Shown here in pieces: positions 10,693-22,551 of a stretch of 64,000 nucleotides of DNA (the first letter of the stretch is position 1; every line of letters starts with the position of its first letter). Location: NCBI RefSeq assembly GCF_937616625.2, contig NC_065572.1:41505653-41569652 (forward strand), in the 5' to 3' direction. The notes beneath the pieces are model-generated. The model did not search any database. It was given only the letters and a program-made list of their open reading frames with translations, and was not told where the DNA came from. A program made the position numbers and the translations under genes. Origin of the DNA: Mercurialis annua. Its lineage: Eukaryota; Streptophyta; Magnoliopsida; Malpighiales; Euphorbiaceae.

Positions 10693-13619
10693 TGTAATAT
10701 CCCTTATTTGTTTTTATTTAGTTTTTAATGGGTTTCAGTTATAATAATTGAATTCACGTGTAGATTTATGGTTTAGTTCTTGGTTTAATTAATTTTTTGG
10801 TTAGGTCCATTTTAATTGACCCAAGAGCATTGTTTGTTCTTCATGGCCCATGCAATTCCTTTTTCTTCGTGACCAATAGTTCCATGGATGCAGTGTTATT
10901 TTCCCTGCTTGATTTGTTATTTTCCTTTCCTTATTAAAAGCCTCTTTTAAACCCATTTTAGTTCCCTCATTCCATCAAACCCTAGCCGCAACATTACTCT
11001 TCAAATCTCTAAAAATTGTTATGCAAATCATCCTCAAAAGTCTAGTGAAATTGGGAAGAACTTCGTTTTATCTTTGTTTGGAGATCTGTTTCATCTCATC
11101 CGTAGTAGACTCGATCGTCTACAATCCCTAAGCTCCGGAAATCAAAACGGTACGTAAATAATTCCTTTATAGCCACCGTCATTTGGCGGTTTTCTTAGCT
11201 AATTATTGCGATATTTTTTTATTTAAATCAGCAGTTTAGTATTTTGATCTGTTCTTCTTTGTTGTAGCATCAAATTTGGATCCATCTCGTCCTAGTTTTA
11301 GTAGACACGCGCCTCTACGATTCTCGTCTTTGTTTTTGCCAAACGGTACGTAAATCAATCCGCTGCGGTCACCGCCGTTTTATCGTTTTTGTGCGTCTTG
11401 TTGGCTTTGTTTGGTGTTTAGGTTCTGCCGACGGGTTCTTTTATTGAGGTGATTCAATGATTCTAGATTGTTTGTTTAACCGATTGATTATGGTTTTTCC
11501 TTGAGTCTCTTGAATTATGTTTCAGTTCTTCCATTGTTCTTGTTTGCCATTGATGGTCACTACTGAATGGTTGTGTTGTTAATGAAATTATGAATCTTGT
11601 TCAAATATGTGTTGGTTATGATTTTGGTTATTTATTGAAATGGGTACTGTGAATGTTTGGGTTGTACAAGAATTTGGTTTGTTACTATTAATTATAATTT
11701 CACGATTTGGTTTCTGTTTTTAGTAACTGGTTCGGGTACTGTTGGTTGGTTATAACGAGTGTGGGCTGATCTTAGTTTCTTATTTAGAATGTTACTATAA
11801 AGTGTTTGATCTTGTTCTTGCATGATAGGCACCATTCACTGTCAATTAGGATGAATGATTATGATTTTGGTTCACGTGGGTTTATGCATTTGATGTATTG
11901 TTGGCTTAAGGATGACATTTGGCAGTAAAGTCTTTCCTTAAATTGATTGGCCATTTGAAATATTTATTTCTATTTGTTAGTTTTCTTATTAATTAAAGGA
12001 CATTGATTTTATTATATTTCAATTTTAAAACCGAATCTTACATTATCGTTTTGATTTCTAAATTGCTATTTGTTAACATTATTTTAATTTTAAAAATAAA
12101 GTTGAATTCGATTTTAATTTTAGTCGTTTTAATTATTATAATCCGAAAATGATATTTATTTTATAAACAGTAATTATAATTACTTGGATAATTATTATTT
12201 TATTTGAATTATTGATTTGGTGTGTCAATTTGGCTAAATTACAATTTAACTTTTAAAATATTTTATTAACTTATTTTAGTTAAGTATTTGATTGTAACTT
12301 GGGTTAGTTGAAGTTAAAGATATTGGCTTCCGTTTTAAATTTGGATTATTATTTTATCAAAGTTGTTGTTATAATTGGATATAAATATATTTATTTTATC
12401 AAAGTTATTTTTGGAAATTATGTTGTTTATATTTTTGTTAAAATATTTTGGGTCGGATTAGACTTGGGTCACATACATGTGAGGTAGCTTGGTAGTTATC
12501 GGTACCTCGGCTAACCCACTATTTGAAAATTGATCTATTTTACTATTTAAATATTATGTAAGTAATATTTTTCTGAAACAGATTTTAATGTGGGAACTCA
12601 ATAGACCTGCTTTATCCTTAACTTATTATTTATTTGATTATTGTGTTTTCTCGATGTTGTTCGTATTTTAACTCGGGTCTTTATGTGATTTATTGTCTAT
12701 CCTGCTTTGACTATACTTGTGCGTGACTTGGTATTGTGCTAGTCCTATGTGGTGTCTATTACTCTCTAGAGTTAGGGGTTGGTTTTAATATTTGTTTTAC
12801 CCTGTTCTTAGGCTCGTCGACTATTTGTGCTTCAGAGTCAAATCAGGTGTTGTCGCTTGCCAGGTTTTCACATAGATTAGTAAGCTGTGAGTTTGTACTT
12901 ACTATTTGACGCTTTATTAAGTAAATTGTTATTTTAATATCTATATATTGTATACGTACAATTGCAAAATGTTTTTTCATTATGCCTCTTAGTTGGAACA
13001 TGCTACCTAATGGGCTTCATTAAGACTGCGTGCGCACTGGTAATGATCTAGGTAAGGTATATGGTAAAATGTGTTAACTCGATGTGAGGATAGCTCTCGG
13101 GACAAGGTAGAGTAACTCGGTGTAGCTCAGCTCTCGGGACTCTGGATATGGATTAAGTGGGATCGTTGGTAACTCGGTGTAGCTCAGCTCTCGGGACCAG
13201 ACCTATTGGATTAAGGATATATTTAGTATTGTGGATTAGGGTTTAACTATTATACGTAATGTTTATATTAAATGTTTTAAAAGGGGTTTTAAAGGTTTTC
13301 CACTTGATAGATGTTAATAGTGGTATGAACTCATCTCAGTATATCTGACCCTGTTGTTTTTCCAATTTTTCCAGGGTTATGATTTGAGAGAGTCAGCTTA
13401 TCTCCGTTTCTTTACTTTCCTCGGAGGTCCCATTTAATTTAATAAAGCTGTTAAACTTTTTTATTCTCAGACCGCAGTAGTAACTAGTTATATTTGTTTT
13501 GGCATGTTATAATGTTTATTCTGGTTTATATATATGTCATCTTGTAGACTCGTAGTTGTACGAGCATTTGTTTTATTATGTTGAATATTATGAACTTCTA
13601 GAACTAGGTTGAAGTCTCG
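10693..13619 (+). mobile_element. Element C: 5' LTR, first part
   Basis: Starts TGTAATATCCC after satellite. It shows landmarks shared with LTRs B, E and F: a CAAACCCTAGCCGC segment, GGTACGTAAAT, a GGGTCGG..GACTTGGGTCAC block, CTAGTCCTATG.GGTGTCTA, and repeated CTCTCGGGAC units near 13090-13200. At 13615-13619 it is interrupted by D with target duplication TCTCG, and it resumes at 25611. Confidence 0.85.
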
Positions 13620-13766
13620 TGTAATACCCCGTACTTTTAAAGTACTACGTAAGGTGCCAAGAGGCATAAATGCGAGAATTTAATCAACGACATCAGAATT
13701 AAATTTGAGAAAGAAGAATTAGACTGAAGCGGTCTAAAAAAAATTATCGCAAGATCATAATTTAAT

Positions 13767-14084
13767 GGCTTAATTGCTTCAAAAATCATCAACGTTCGCG
13801 TGTTTTTGGTATTTGACACGAACTTTTAATTTTGGCATATAAATACACGAACTATCAATTTTTTGCATATATAACGCGGGCACCGTTTTTGACATAAAAC
13901 GACATCGTTTTTGACCTAAAACGGCAACGTTTTATACCTAAAACGACACCGTTTTTCACCTAAAACAGAAATTTGGTCATATATGCAAAAAATTGATAGT
14001 TCGTGTATTTATATGCTAAAATTAAAAGTTCATGTCAAATACCAAAAACACGCGAAAGTTGGTGATTTTTTGTGCATTTAAGCC
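13767..14084. mobile_element. 318-bp foldback MITE, Mutator-like
   Basis: The ends are GGCTTAAT and ATTTAAGCC, and the arms pair over roughly 100 bp: the TTCGCGTGTTTTTGGTATTT stretch on the left is matched by its inverse near 14034-14055. The middle carries repeated AAAACGACA..GTTTTT units. It is flanked by a perfect 9-bp duplication TAATTTAAT (13758-13766 and 14085-14093). The 3' LTR of D (near 20970) has a single TAATTTAAT at the same place, so the empty site is visible in this window. A 9-bp duplication is typical of Mutator-like elements. Confidence 0.85.
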
Positions 14085-14929
14085 TAATTTAATTACTATG
14101 CCATAAATTTGTTTTTAGCAGAACTTAATTATCAGAATAAGAAAAATAAATAATTAATTTGATCCGAGTAAATAAATAATGCGGAGTCCATTATTTATTG
14201 ATAAATAAATTATCGTCAGGCTTTCGTAAATTTACGAAACCATTTTATAAATTAGACGTGACGATTAATTAAGGATTTGAGCTAAGGTGTAATTTAACCA
14301 TTTTGAGCTAAATGGTATTTTAACCATAAAATGACATATTCAACTTATGAGCTAAGGATTTGGTTTGACAAGAATAAGAGAAAGGAAAGAAATAGAAGCT
14401 CAGCAAACCAAAAAGAAACCATCGCCATCTTCATCGTTCTTTTGCGCGCGAAAGACGACGGCGTCCATAACTCCGGGATCCGACCTCCGTTTTCAGTAAT
14501 TTTAATTCCTATGCATATCTAACTCAATAATGAATAAGGTAACCTCTTAGTTTATGATTTTGATTATGGTTTTGATGGTGTTTTGCTAAGTTCAAGTTGA
14601 TATATTGTTGCTGCCATCTTTTTGATTATGTCTTAAGTTGAGTTTTAAGCTATGTTTTGAGTTATTTTTGGGTAATTACTGAAGCTAAGGGTTCGGATAA
14701 GAAAGGGGTTCAAGGTGTAATGGATTATTTTGAATTTGAATAAGATTTAAGGTTGTTTTGGTTGGGTTTAAGTGTATGTATTTTGTTTTGTATGTTGCTG
14801 TAAATTTCAGCAGTTTTGCGTGATGTTAAGTGAGGTTTGCGGGAAGTTATGGCTAGAGGTTTTAGGGGATTTGTTAAAGGTAAAATCTAGCGTGTCGGGG
14901 GGAGCGTTGGGATACCGGAACGGCAGCCA

Positions 14930-14976
14930 TTTGCTGCTGTAAACAGCAGCAAAAACGTTGCTGCAAATTGCAGCAA
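14930..14976. repeat. Paired hairpins in the 5' LTR of D
   Basis: Two adjacent inverted repeats. The first has arms TTTGCTGCTG and CAGCAGCAAA around a TAAA loop (14930-14953). The second has arms TTGCTGCAA and TTGCAGCAA around one base (14958-14976). Both are unchanged in the 3' LTR at 21821-21867. Confidence 0.75.
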
Positions 14977-16580
14977 TATAGTTGCCAAACTGCTGCAACT
15001 CGAAGCAGTTATGGAAGCGATATGGGGACTGTTTGGACAGTCCCCGACCCGTATAGGAGGTCGACTTTTGAACGTACATCAAGCATAGGTAATGACTTAT
15101 TTGTTTCGGGTATTAGAATCATTTTGATGAGGCTTAAAACTGATTTGATATAGTGCAGAAAATGAAAGTTAAAAACAGTTTATGGTGCTATGTTTAGACT
15201 AAGATACGAAGGCCTTTGAGCGATAGCTTTTGAGAAAGCTTGATTAGTATATCGTAAGGGATATACGGAGAATGATACGTGAAAGTCGGATTAGAAATTG
15301 GATGATTGAATAGGGCTGTGGTGTTTGAAAGATGTGAGGTGTTGAAAATATAAAAATCTGGAAATTTGTGAATCAAGTCGCGAAGGCTACTTCGCCTATA
15401 AAAACGGACCTCAATTCGTAATAATATTAACCCAGAAATGATTAGAATAAATAAATGATGTTGTATATATGAGATTTAAGAAAATAAACGTGGTGTTGTT
15501 AAGTCGGATTAAATGTTATCGAGGCTGAAAGTTAAGTCAAAACAGAAAATATAAGTTAGAAAAATAAAAAGGGGCAACTTTGGAATTAAATTGTGAACAA
15601 ATGGTAAGTCGGAATTAGTTGAAATCTTCACGGATATCGTAGATGGAAGTGTGAAGTTTATGAATGTTAAAATTGTTTTAAAAAATATCTACTGTAGTTA
15701 CCCTGTTCCGCTGTCTGAAACAACAGCATTAGAAGGCTGTTTTTAACAGCTTTAATTTCCAGATTTGAGGTACCAACTTCAGGACTAATTTCCGATACCT
15801 TCGGGTGCTAGTTTAAGTCCGAGGTATAAATGAAAGTTTTAGAAGGCATTCCAAACTTTAGGAATGCCAATTTTATTTTGAGTTTGGGCCACTGTAAGTC
15901 ACAGTTTTAATAGCTCAAAATAGTTCAAAAAACATGAAATAAATAGGTCATTTTTATAAGCTAACTTTGAGCAATATTTTGGAGACCTTAGAGATGTCGA
16001 ATGAAGTTCGAGTCTAAAAATGAAATAAAGAGGACATTTTTATACGTTATTATGGACTACAGGAATGTAAAATATTTTTGGTAAACGGGCGGTTTTAGAA
16101 GAGCGGTTTTGATAGCCGCAGTGGGCTAGAAAAGCAATTTTTGAACAAGTTAAAGTTAACTTAAAATGTTAAGTTATTTGAAGTAAAATGTTTTGGTTAA
16201 TCAAATATGATTTTGATTAATATCAAAGTTAATTAAAATAGAAATTATTATTAGAAATTCTATCAATAGAACTCTATATTAGATAGGACGAAATATCGAG
16301 TTACGGACTTGGCGAGCCAAGTAAGTTCGACGAGGATCGACATTTTATTTATTATTATTATTTTGAATTATTAGCGATCCAGGTGAGTTGCACTTTATTT
16401 TCGCGTATTATTTATAAAAGCTAATTTCATATATGATAAGTATTTCTGTCAAATACATCGCATTTATATGATTTGTTTGTATGGGATTTTATTATGTTTG
16501 ATTGATGTGATATATAAACCTTGTGGTGATGTTTATGGTATGTATGAGACATGAGATCGGTTTGTGTGAGTTGAATCGGA

Positions 16581-16740
16581 TACATCGGTTAGCTTTGCTA
16601 TCGATGTCAGGCATATATGATACATCGGTTGACTTCGCTATCGATGTCAGGTATATAGGATACATCGGTTGGCTTTGCTATCGATGTCAGGAATATAGGA
16701 TACATTGGTTGGCTTCGCTATCGATGTCAAGCGGATGAGA
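16581..16740. repeat. Tandem repeat 4 x 40 bp in the 5' LTR of D
   Basis: Four units with 40-bp period, each starting TACATCGGTT (the last TACATTGGTT) and containing GCTATCGATGTCAGG or a close variant. The matching array in the 3' LTR is at 24976-25135, also four units, so the array predates the insertion of D. It lies about 475 bp before the LTR end. Confidence 0.9.
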
Positions 16741-17219
16741 TTAAGTATGATAGTTATAAAATGAAAAATAATGAATTATATTTTGAGTATGCGATGTTAT
16801 AATTTTAATAATACCGTTAATAATTTGCAAACTCACTCAGTATTTTCCAAAATACTGACCCCCTCACTCTGATGTTTTTCAGGTAAACAGTGTCGGATCA
16901 GACAAACCATCTTCGTTGTGCTAGAAGTTGATTGACTTGCACAGAGTATGAGTTGCTAGAGCTGCAGTAGTCAGTAGGTGTTAGTACAAAATTTGTGATT
17001 TGATTTCAAACAATCATTTTGAATGTAAACTCTAATATAATAGTTTAATATCTATAATTGTATTATCTAAAAGAGTTTCTTTAAAAGCGTTTTATATATG
17101 ATATTATGTTTTTATTTGCGAAAAATTTATAGTAGTTTTAGGCTTGTTACGGGTTTCGGAGCTACCACTCCCATTCCCTAGCGCCGGTCACGGCTCAATA
17201 ATTTGGGTCGTGAGAATTG

Positions 17220-17231
17220 TGGTATCAGAGC
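17220..17231 (+). promoter_or_regulatory. Element D: primer binding site (Met-tRNA type)
   Basis: TGGTATCAGAGC lies 4 bp after the 5' LTR end. It is complementary to the 3' end of plant initiator Met-tRNA, the usual minus-strand primer of plant LTR elements. Confidence 0.85.
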
Positions 17232-17734
17232 AGTTGGTCCAGTTACCACTACTAATATGTGTTTTGTTGGTTAAGTGACCTAGGAACTACTGCAGCTATA
17301 GAGTTGAGTTTTGTTTGATCCAAGTCGTCTGCATGATGTGATTTGTGATAAGTATGATAAATTGATTTGTGAAATGTTTGTTTGTTTCTTGTGACTCGTA
17401 CATACGAGATATATACGTATATTTTGTTTTCGATAAGATGTGCTTGCATGATATGCTTATTTAGATGAAACCTTAAGGAGATGTAATGCCTCATATGAAT
17501 AGAATATAGTTTATATTGCTATCATTTGATAGTAATACGGATGTGGTTAGCATCGAATAACGCGAGACATGCTATTGAAGTCGATCAATCAAGACATCAA
17601 GATATGTATGAGGAAGAAGTATGAAGCTATAGAATTGGGAGAACTTGATGGATACATAGTATAAAGGTCTAGACAACTTACAAACCGCAAAGTTTATAAC
17701 TTTCTAAAGTTATTTGTTAAACGATTTTGAAAGC

Positions 17735-17916
17735 ATAATTGTGCCTAGACCCGTTATAATCATTGATAATCTCCATGACATTGATAGAAATGCATCACTA
17801 CATATATCAATACATGCATTAATAGGACATGCATCATATGCATTATGCTCAGACGAAGAGGTGAGAAGTGGAAACTTTTTGGGATGAGAGGTGTCATCAC
17901 CCTAGTGCACAATTTT
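17735..17916 (+). other. Conserved non-coding module, element D copy
   Basis: Ordered blocks AATTGTGCCTAGAC, TACATGCATTAATAGG, GACATGCATCA, GGGATGAGAGGTGTCATCAC and CACAATTTT. They match the modules of A, C and E in order and spacing, although this element is the most divergent of the four. Confidence 0.6.
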
Positions 17917-20805
17917 GCTAAGATTTCAACTGAATTTTGATTTAAATTTCAAAATGAGTTGTTTTATCTAAAAGAGTTTTCAAGAGATTTGTTTTAATGT
18001 GAGTATACCTAGACCAAAACTCTGTTACGGAAGTGAAATTCTTGAGAGTAAGCTGCGATCAAGGCCATGAGAAGAACGAATACGTATAATCGCGAGAACA
18101 TAGAACTTATGCTTCCAGCATATGTAGTTAATCTTGATTGAGCGAGCTACATTACAGTCAGAATAACACATGTGTTCGAATAGTAATGCATATCTGATTA
18201 GCGACGAGTTAGAATGTAAATGCCCTTTTATATAAGACATAGAGGGCGTCAAACTACGAAATAAGAAGAGAAGTGTATAAGAAGATACAATCAAAAGATC
18301 GTATGTGTACGCGAATAGCATATGATGTAATCAATTAGAAGATGATCTAGGATTTCCTAATCCTTAAGCGAAGTGATTAGGACACCGTGCAATAAGATAA
18401 ATAGAAGTATGAAAGATGAGAGTCGAACATACAAATCGACTCATAACTTACACCTTAAAGATAGAAGATTATCTATATGAAAGGATGTCGTCAGCTTTGC
18501 ACGATATTAGAAGATCGCCAAGTTTAGTAAAACCAAGATAACTTTTAATGGAACCGTTGGATCATTTTAGTATCGGAGTATGATGTTCCTAAGAAAGTTA
18601 CTTAGGAGATAACTGTTCGATTGTCAAACGAAGAATTAAACGGTAGTTTTTATAAGAGCATTGACGGAAGGTCTATATAACGATCAATCTAGAGGACGAA
18701 CTGTGAGAAGTATATATGGATTATAGACATAAAAGGATGTATAAGATATGTGTGGTGTGAAATATAAGATTAAAGGAAATTAAGGTATTGATTGCTGAAA
18801 TTTCATGGGGTACGATAAGAAACTGTAAACCCGAAGCAGTATGTTATCCGGTTAGAACATTCTTATGTTTAGTATAGAAGCTAACAAATGCCCTTGATAA
18901 TCTTTAAGCGAGAACATAAGCAATGATTATCAAAGGATAAGATGAATGAGATGGCGAAGAGCATGTTAGAAGATAAAGTTTAAAGGTTCATAAGCTGGAA
19001 TCAAGAGATAGAATAAACCAGCACTTAAGATGTGTAACATGTTAAGAACAAAAGTAACCGGGAAGGAATTTTGCGGTAAGTTATTCAAACAAATAAGTGA
19101 AGCAAGTGTTACATAGAGGAACGTTGAGTTACATTAAGATTCAAAGAGGAAGAAAGATATAAGAACCAATAAAGGCGCAAGGATCAAAGATTGATACAAG
19201 AAGCAAAAAAGGATAAGGTAATTTCGGAAATTTGCAAGTACATCGATTGTACTTGTAAAAGTATATTGAAGTATGATACATATCTATTCTTGGATTGTTA
19301 CCAAAAGCAGTTAAGTGTCCAAAGATCATTGGATAAGAATAATGAACCCAATAAATGTTAATAATCAATACGTTAATCTTGAGAGATTAACAGAACAAAA
19401 TCAAACTTCTTTAATGACAACGATGTTTGTATTAGGAAGTAACTAGTACAATGAAAGGAATTAATAACGTCTTGAGATTGCAGAGGGTTGTGAAGATCAA
19501 ATATAAGATTGGACTTAGGTTTTACACTGAAAGAAGTAAGAATGGTTTAACGGAGTAAACGATGAAGGAAATAGACAAAGGCATGTAGTGCAAGAGGCAA
19601 AAGTCACAAGAAAGATAGTCATGAGGAATGGAACTAAGAGGTATGAAATGGAGTGATGAGTTATGATAAATAAAAATTAGGAGTAAAAATATTCGTAAGG
19701 AGTTTGGTTGCAAGGAAATTACGAGAAAGGAATAAGAGTTATCATAGAAGTATAAAGAAGTTACTTTTATAACTCCAAGTATAAGTTATCTACGAGTTAA
19801 TAAACCAATGTAGAACAAGTTGTTAAGGATATATGACAAGAAGTAAAGTATCTATCGAATGATAGCTAAGAGGATAATCAAGTTTAATTAGTTAAAGTTG
19901 ATATACTTCAGGATTAAAGAACTAAATGAAGGATTGAACCAAGAGAGTTCAAGAACCACAAAATGGTTGATGATATAGAAGCATAACAACGCGAAGAGTA
20001 AGATCAAGATAAAGTAAAGTATCATTAGATAAAGAATTTCTAATGAAGGCTATTGGTCAATAAGATAAAGAATTGTTTAAAGAATATAAAAGGATCACGA
20101 TACACCAAGATATGTATCAAAGCAGTATAGATAACACTTGTAGCCATTGACAAGAATATGCTACTAAAGTGATCTACATCTTGAAAGTAAGGAATATAAG
20201 CATAAGTATAAGGAAAGTCAAATGTTATGAGAAGCGGATGCCAATTCAAAAAGGATATAGATACAAATGTAGGATAAGCCTAAAAGAGATTTAACTCATG
20301 ATACAAGATCATGATGTTGATGATTCAACGAGACAATAAGCCAACGAGGTAACGAGCCAGCAATACAAATTAATGATTAGTAGTAAGGACGTGGTATTTT
20401 CTTACTCTACAATCAATTAGAGTGAGATGGAGCACCATAGAAATGAAAAGTAACGATAAGATGATTGATGTATGATTACGATTAGCATAATTTTAAGTGA
20501 GTCAATTACTTTGATAAGCAATTCAAGTAATGTAAGTTTAGGAAACTATACTGACGATAAGTAAATAGAGAAGACCATCAAGGGATGACGATAAGAAGTG
20601 ACTTCGAGAGATACTATGGATGTAAAAGATGATATCAAAAAAGGTCTGGCATTTATAGTTAATGTCATTGCACCAGAGGTACAAGGATTGGAATAACGAT
20701 TCCACGTATCGACAAGTACCATAAGACGAGTATGGTGTAACCATTAAGGAGTATGGTAAAGATATTAGTTTAAGTAAGTCAGAAAGTTTTTTGTTTTTTT
20801 TTTTG

Positions 20806-20839
20806 AATTCGAGGACGAATTCTTATAAGGGGGGAAGAA
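20806..20839 (+). promoter_or_regulatory. Element D: AATTCG..CGAATT dyad and polypurine tract
   Basis: AATTCGAGGACGAATT (20806-20821) is followed by AAGGGGGGAAGAA, which directly abuts the 3' LTR start TGTAATACCCC at 20840. This purine run is the plus-strand primer site. Confidence 0.85.
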
Positions 20840-21820
20840 TGTAATACCCCGTACTTTTAAATTACTACGTAAGGTGCCAAGAGGCATAAATGTGAGAATT
20901 TAATCAAGGACATCGGAATTAAATTCGAGAAATAAGAATTAGACCGAAGCGGTCTAATAAAATTATCACAAGATAATAATTTAATTACTATGCCATAAAT
21001 TGGAATTTAGCAGAACTTAATTATCGGAATAAGAAAAATAAATAATTAATTTGATTCGAGTAAATAAATAATGCGGAGTTCATTATTTATTGATAAATAA
21101 ATTATCGTCACGCTTTCGTAAATTTACGAAACCATTTTATAAATTAGACGTGACGATGAATTAAGTATTTGAGCTAAGGTGTAATTTAATCATTTTGAGC
21201 TAAATAGTTTTTTAACCATAAAATGACATATTCAACTTATGAGCTAAGGATTTGGTTTGACAAGAATAAGATAAAGGAAAGAAATAGAAGCTCAGCAAAC
21301 CAAAAAGAAACCATCGCCATCTTCATCGTCTTGTGCGCGCGAAAGACGACGGCGTCCATAACTCCGCGATCCGACCTCCGTTTTCAGTAATTTTAATTCC
21401 TATGGATAGCTAACTCAATTAGAAATAAGGTATCCTCTTAGTTTATGATTTTGATCATGGTTTTGATGGTGTTTTGCTAAGTTCAAGTTGATATATAGTT
21501 GCTGCCATCTTTTTGATTATGTCTTAAGTTGAGTTTTAAGCTATGTTTTGAGTTATTTTTGGGTAATTACTGAAGCTAAGGGTTCGAATAAGAAAGGGGT
21601 TCAAGGTGTAATGAATTATTTTATGTTTGATTAAGATTTAAGGCTGTTTTGGCTGGGTTTAAGTGTATGTTTTCTGTTTTGTATGTTGCTGTAAATTTCA
21701 GCAGTTTTGCGTGATGTTAACTGAGGTTTGCGGGCAGTTATGGCTAGAGGTTTTAGGGGATTGGTTAAAGGTAAACGCTAGCGTGTCGGGGGGAGCGTTG
21801 GGATTCCGGAACGGCGGCCA

Positions 21821-21867
21821 TTTGCTGCTGTAAACAGCAGCAAAAACGTTGCTGCAAATTGCAGCAA
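21821..21867. repeat. Paired hairpins in the 3' LTR of D
   Basis: Same two inverted repeats as at 14930-14976, with all arm bases unchanged although the surrounding LTR has diverged. Confidence 0.75.
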
Positions 21868-22551
21868 TATAGTTGCCAAACTGCTGCAACTCGCAGCAGT
21901 TATGGCAGCGATATGGGAACTGTTTGGACAGTCCCCGACCCGTATAGGAGGTCGGATTTTGAACGTACATCAAGCATAGGTAATGACGTATTTGTTTCGG
22001 GTATTAGAATCATTTTGATGAGGTTTAAAACTGATTTGATATAGTGCAGAAAATGAAAGTTAAAAACAGTTTATGGTGCTATGTTTAGACTAAGATACAA
22101 AGGCCTTTGAGCGATAGCTTTTGAGAAAGCTTGATTAGTATATCGTAAGAGATATACGGAGAATGATACGTGATAGTCGGATTAGAAATTGGATGATTGA
22201 ATAGGGCTGTGGTGTTTGAAAGAGATGAGGTGTTGAACATATAAAAATCTGGAAATTTGTGAATCAAGTCGCGAAGGCTACTTCGCCTATAAAAACGGAC
22301 CTCAATTTGTAATAATATTAACCCAGAAATGATTAGAATAAATAAATGATGTTGTATATATGAGATTTAAGAAAAATAAACATGGTGTTGTTAGAAAAAT
22401 TAACTAAGTGTTAAAACATAATAAAAGGGGGCAACTTTGGAATTATATTGTGAACAAATGGTAAGTCGGAATTAGTTGAAATCTTCACGGATATCGTAAA
22501 TGGAAGTTTGAAGTTTATGAATGTCAAAATTGTTTTGGAAAATATCCGCTG

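Larger units (their letters stand above)
13620..17215 (+). mobile_element. Element D: 5' LTR (3.6 kb)
   Basis: Starts TGTAATACCCCG and ends GGGTCGTGAGA, where the 3' LTR has GTGACA. It is collinear with the 3' LTR except for a MITE present only here (13767-14084) and a Copia solo LTR present only in the 3' copy. It contains a hairpin cluster at 14930-14976 and a 4 x 40-bp tandem array at 16581-16740. The short frames in both LTRs are shared because the LTRs are copies, not because of selection on a protein. Confidence 0.9.
17216..20839 (+). mobile_element. Element D: non-coding internal region
   Basis: About 3.6 kb between the PBS region and the PPT. No frame shows gag, protease, RT, RNase H or integrase motifs; the longest frames are under 100 codons and lack recognisable domains. 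The plus strand is rich in purines. It keeps the non-coding module shared with A, C and E (17735-17916). This fits a LARD-type non-autonomous element. Confidence 0.7.

Noticed and set aside
14807..15082. 91-codon minus-strand frame shared with 21698-21973
   Set aside because: Lies over the LTR hairpins; similarity is explained by LTR copy identity and no domain is recognisable.
16523..16738. 71-codon frame with internal repeats, conserved at 24918-25133
   Set aside because: Translation of the 4 x 40-bp tandem array; present twice only because the two LTRs of D are copies. A 40-bp period is not a multiple of three, so the repeats are not in one frame.
17220..17231. TGGTATCAGAGC sites (also 25750 and 35381) as tRNA gene fragments
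   Set aside because: Only the 12-base primer complement is present, each a few bases after an LTR end; no tRNA fold around it.
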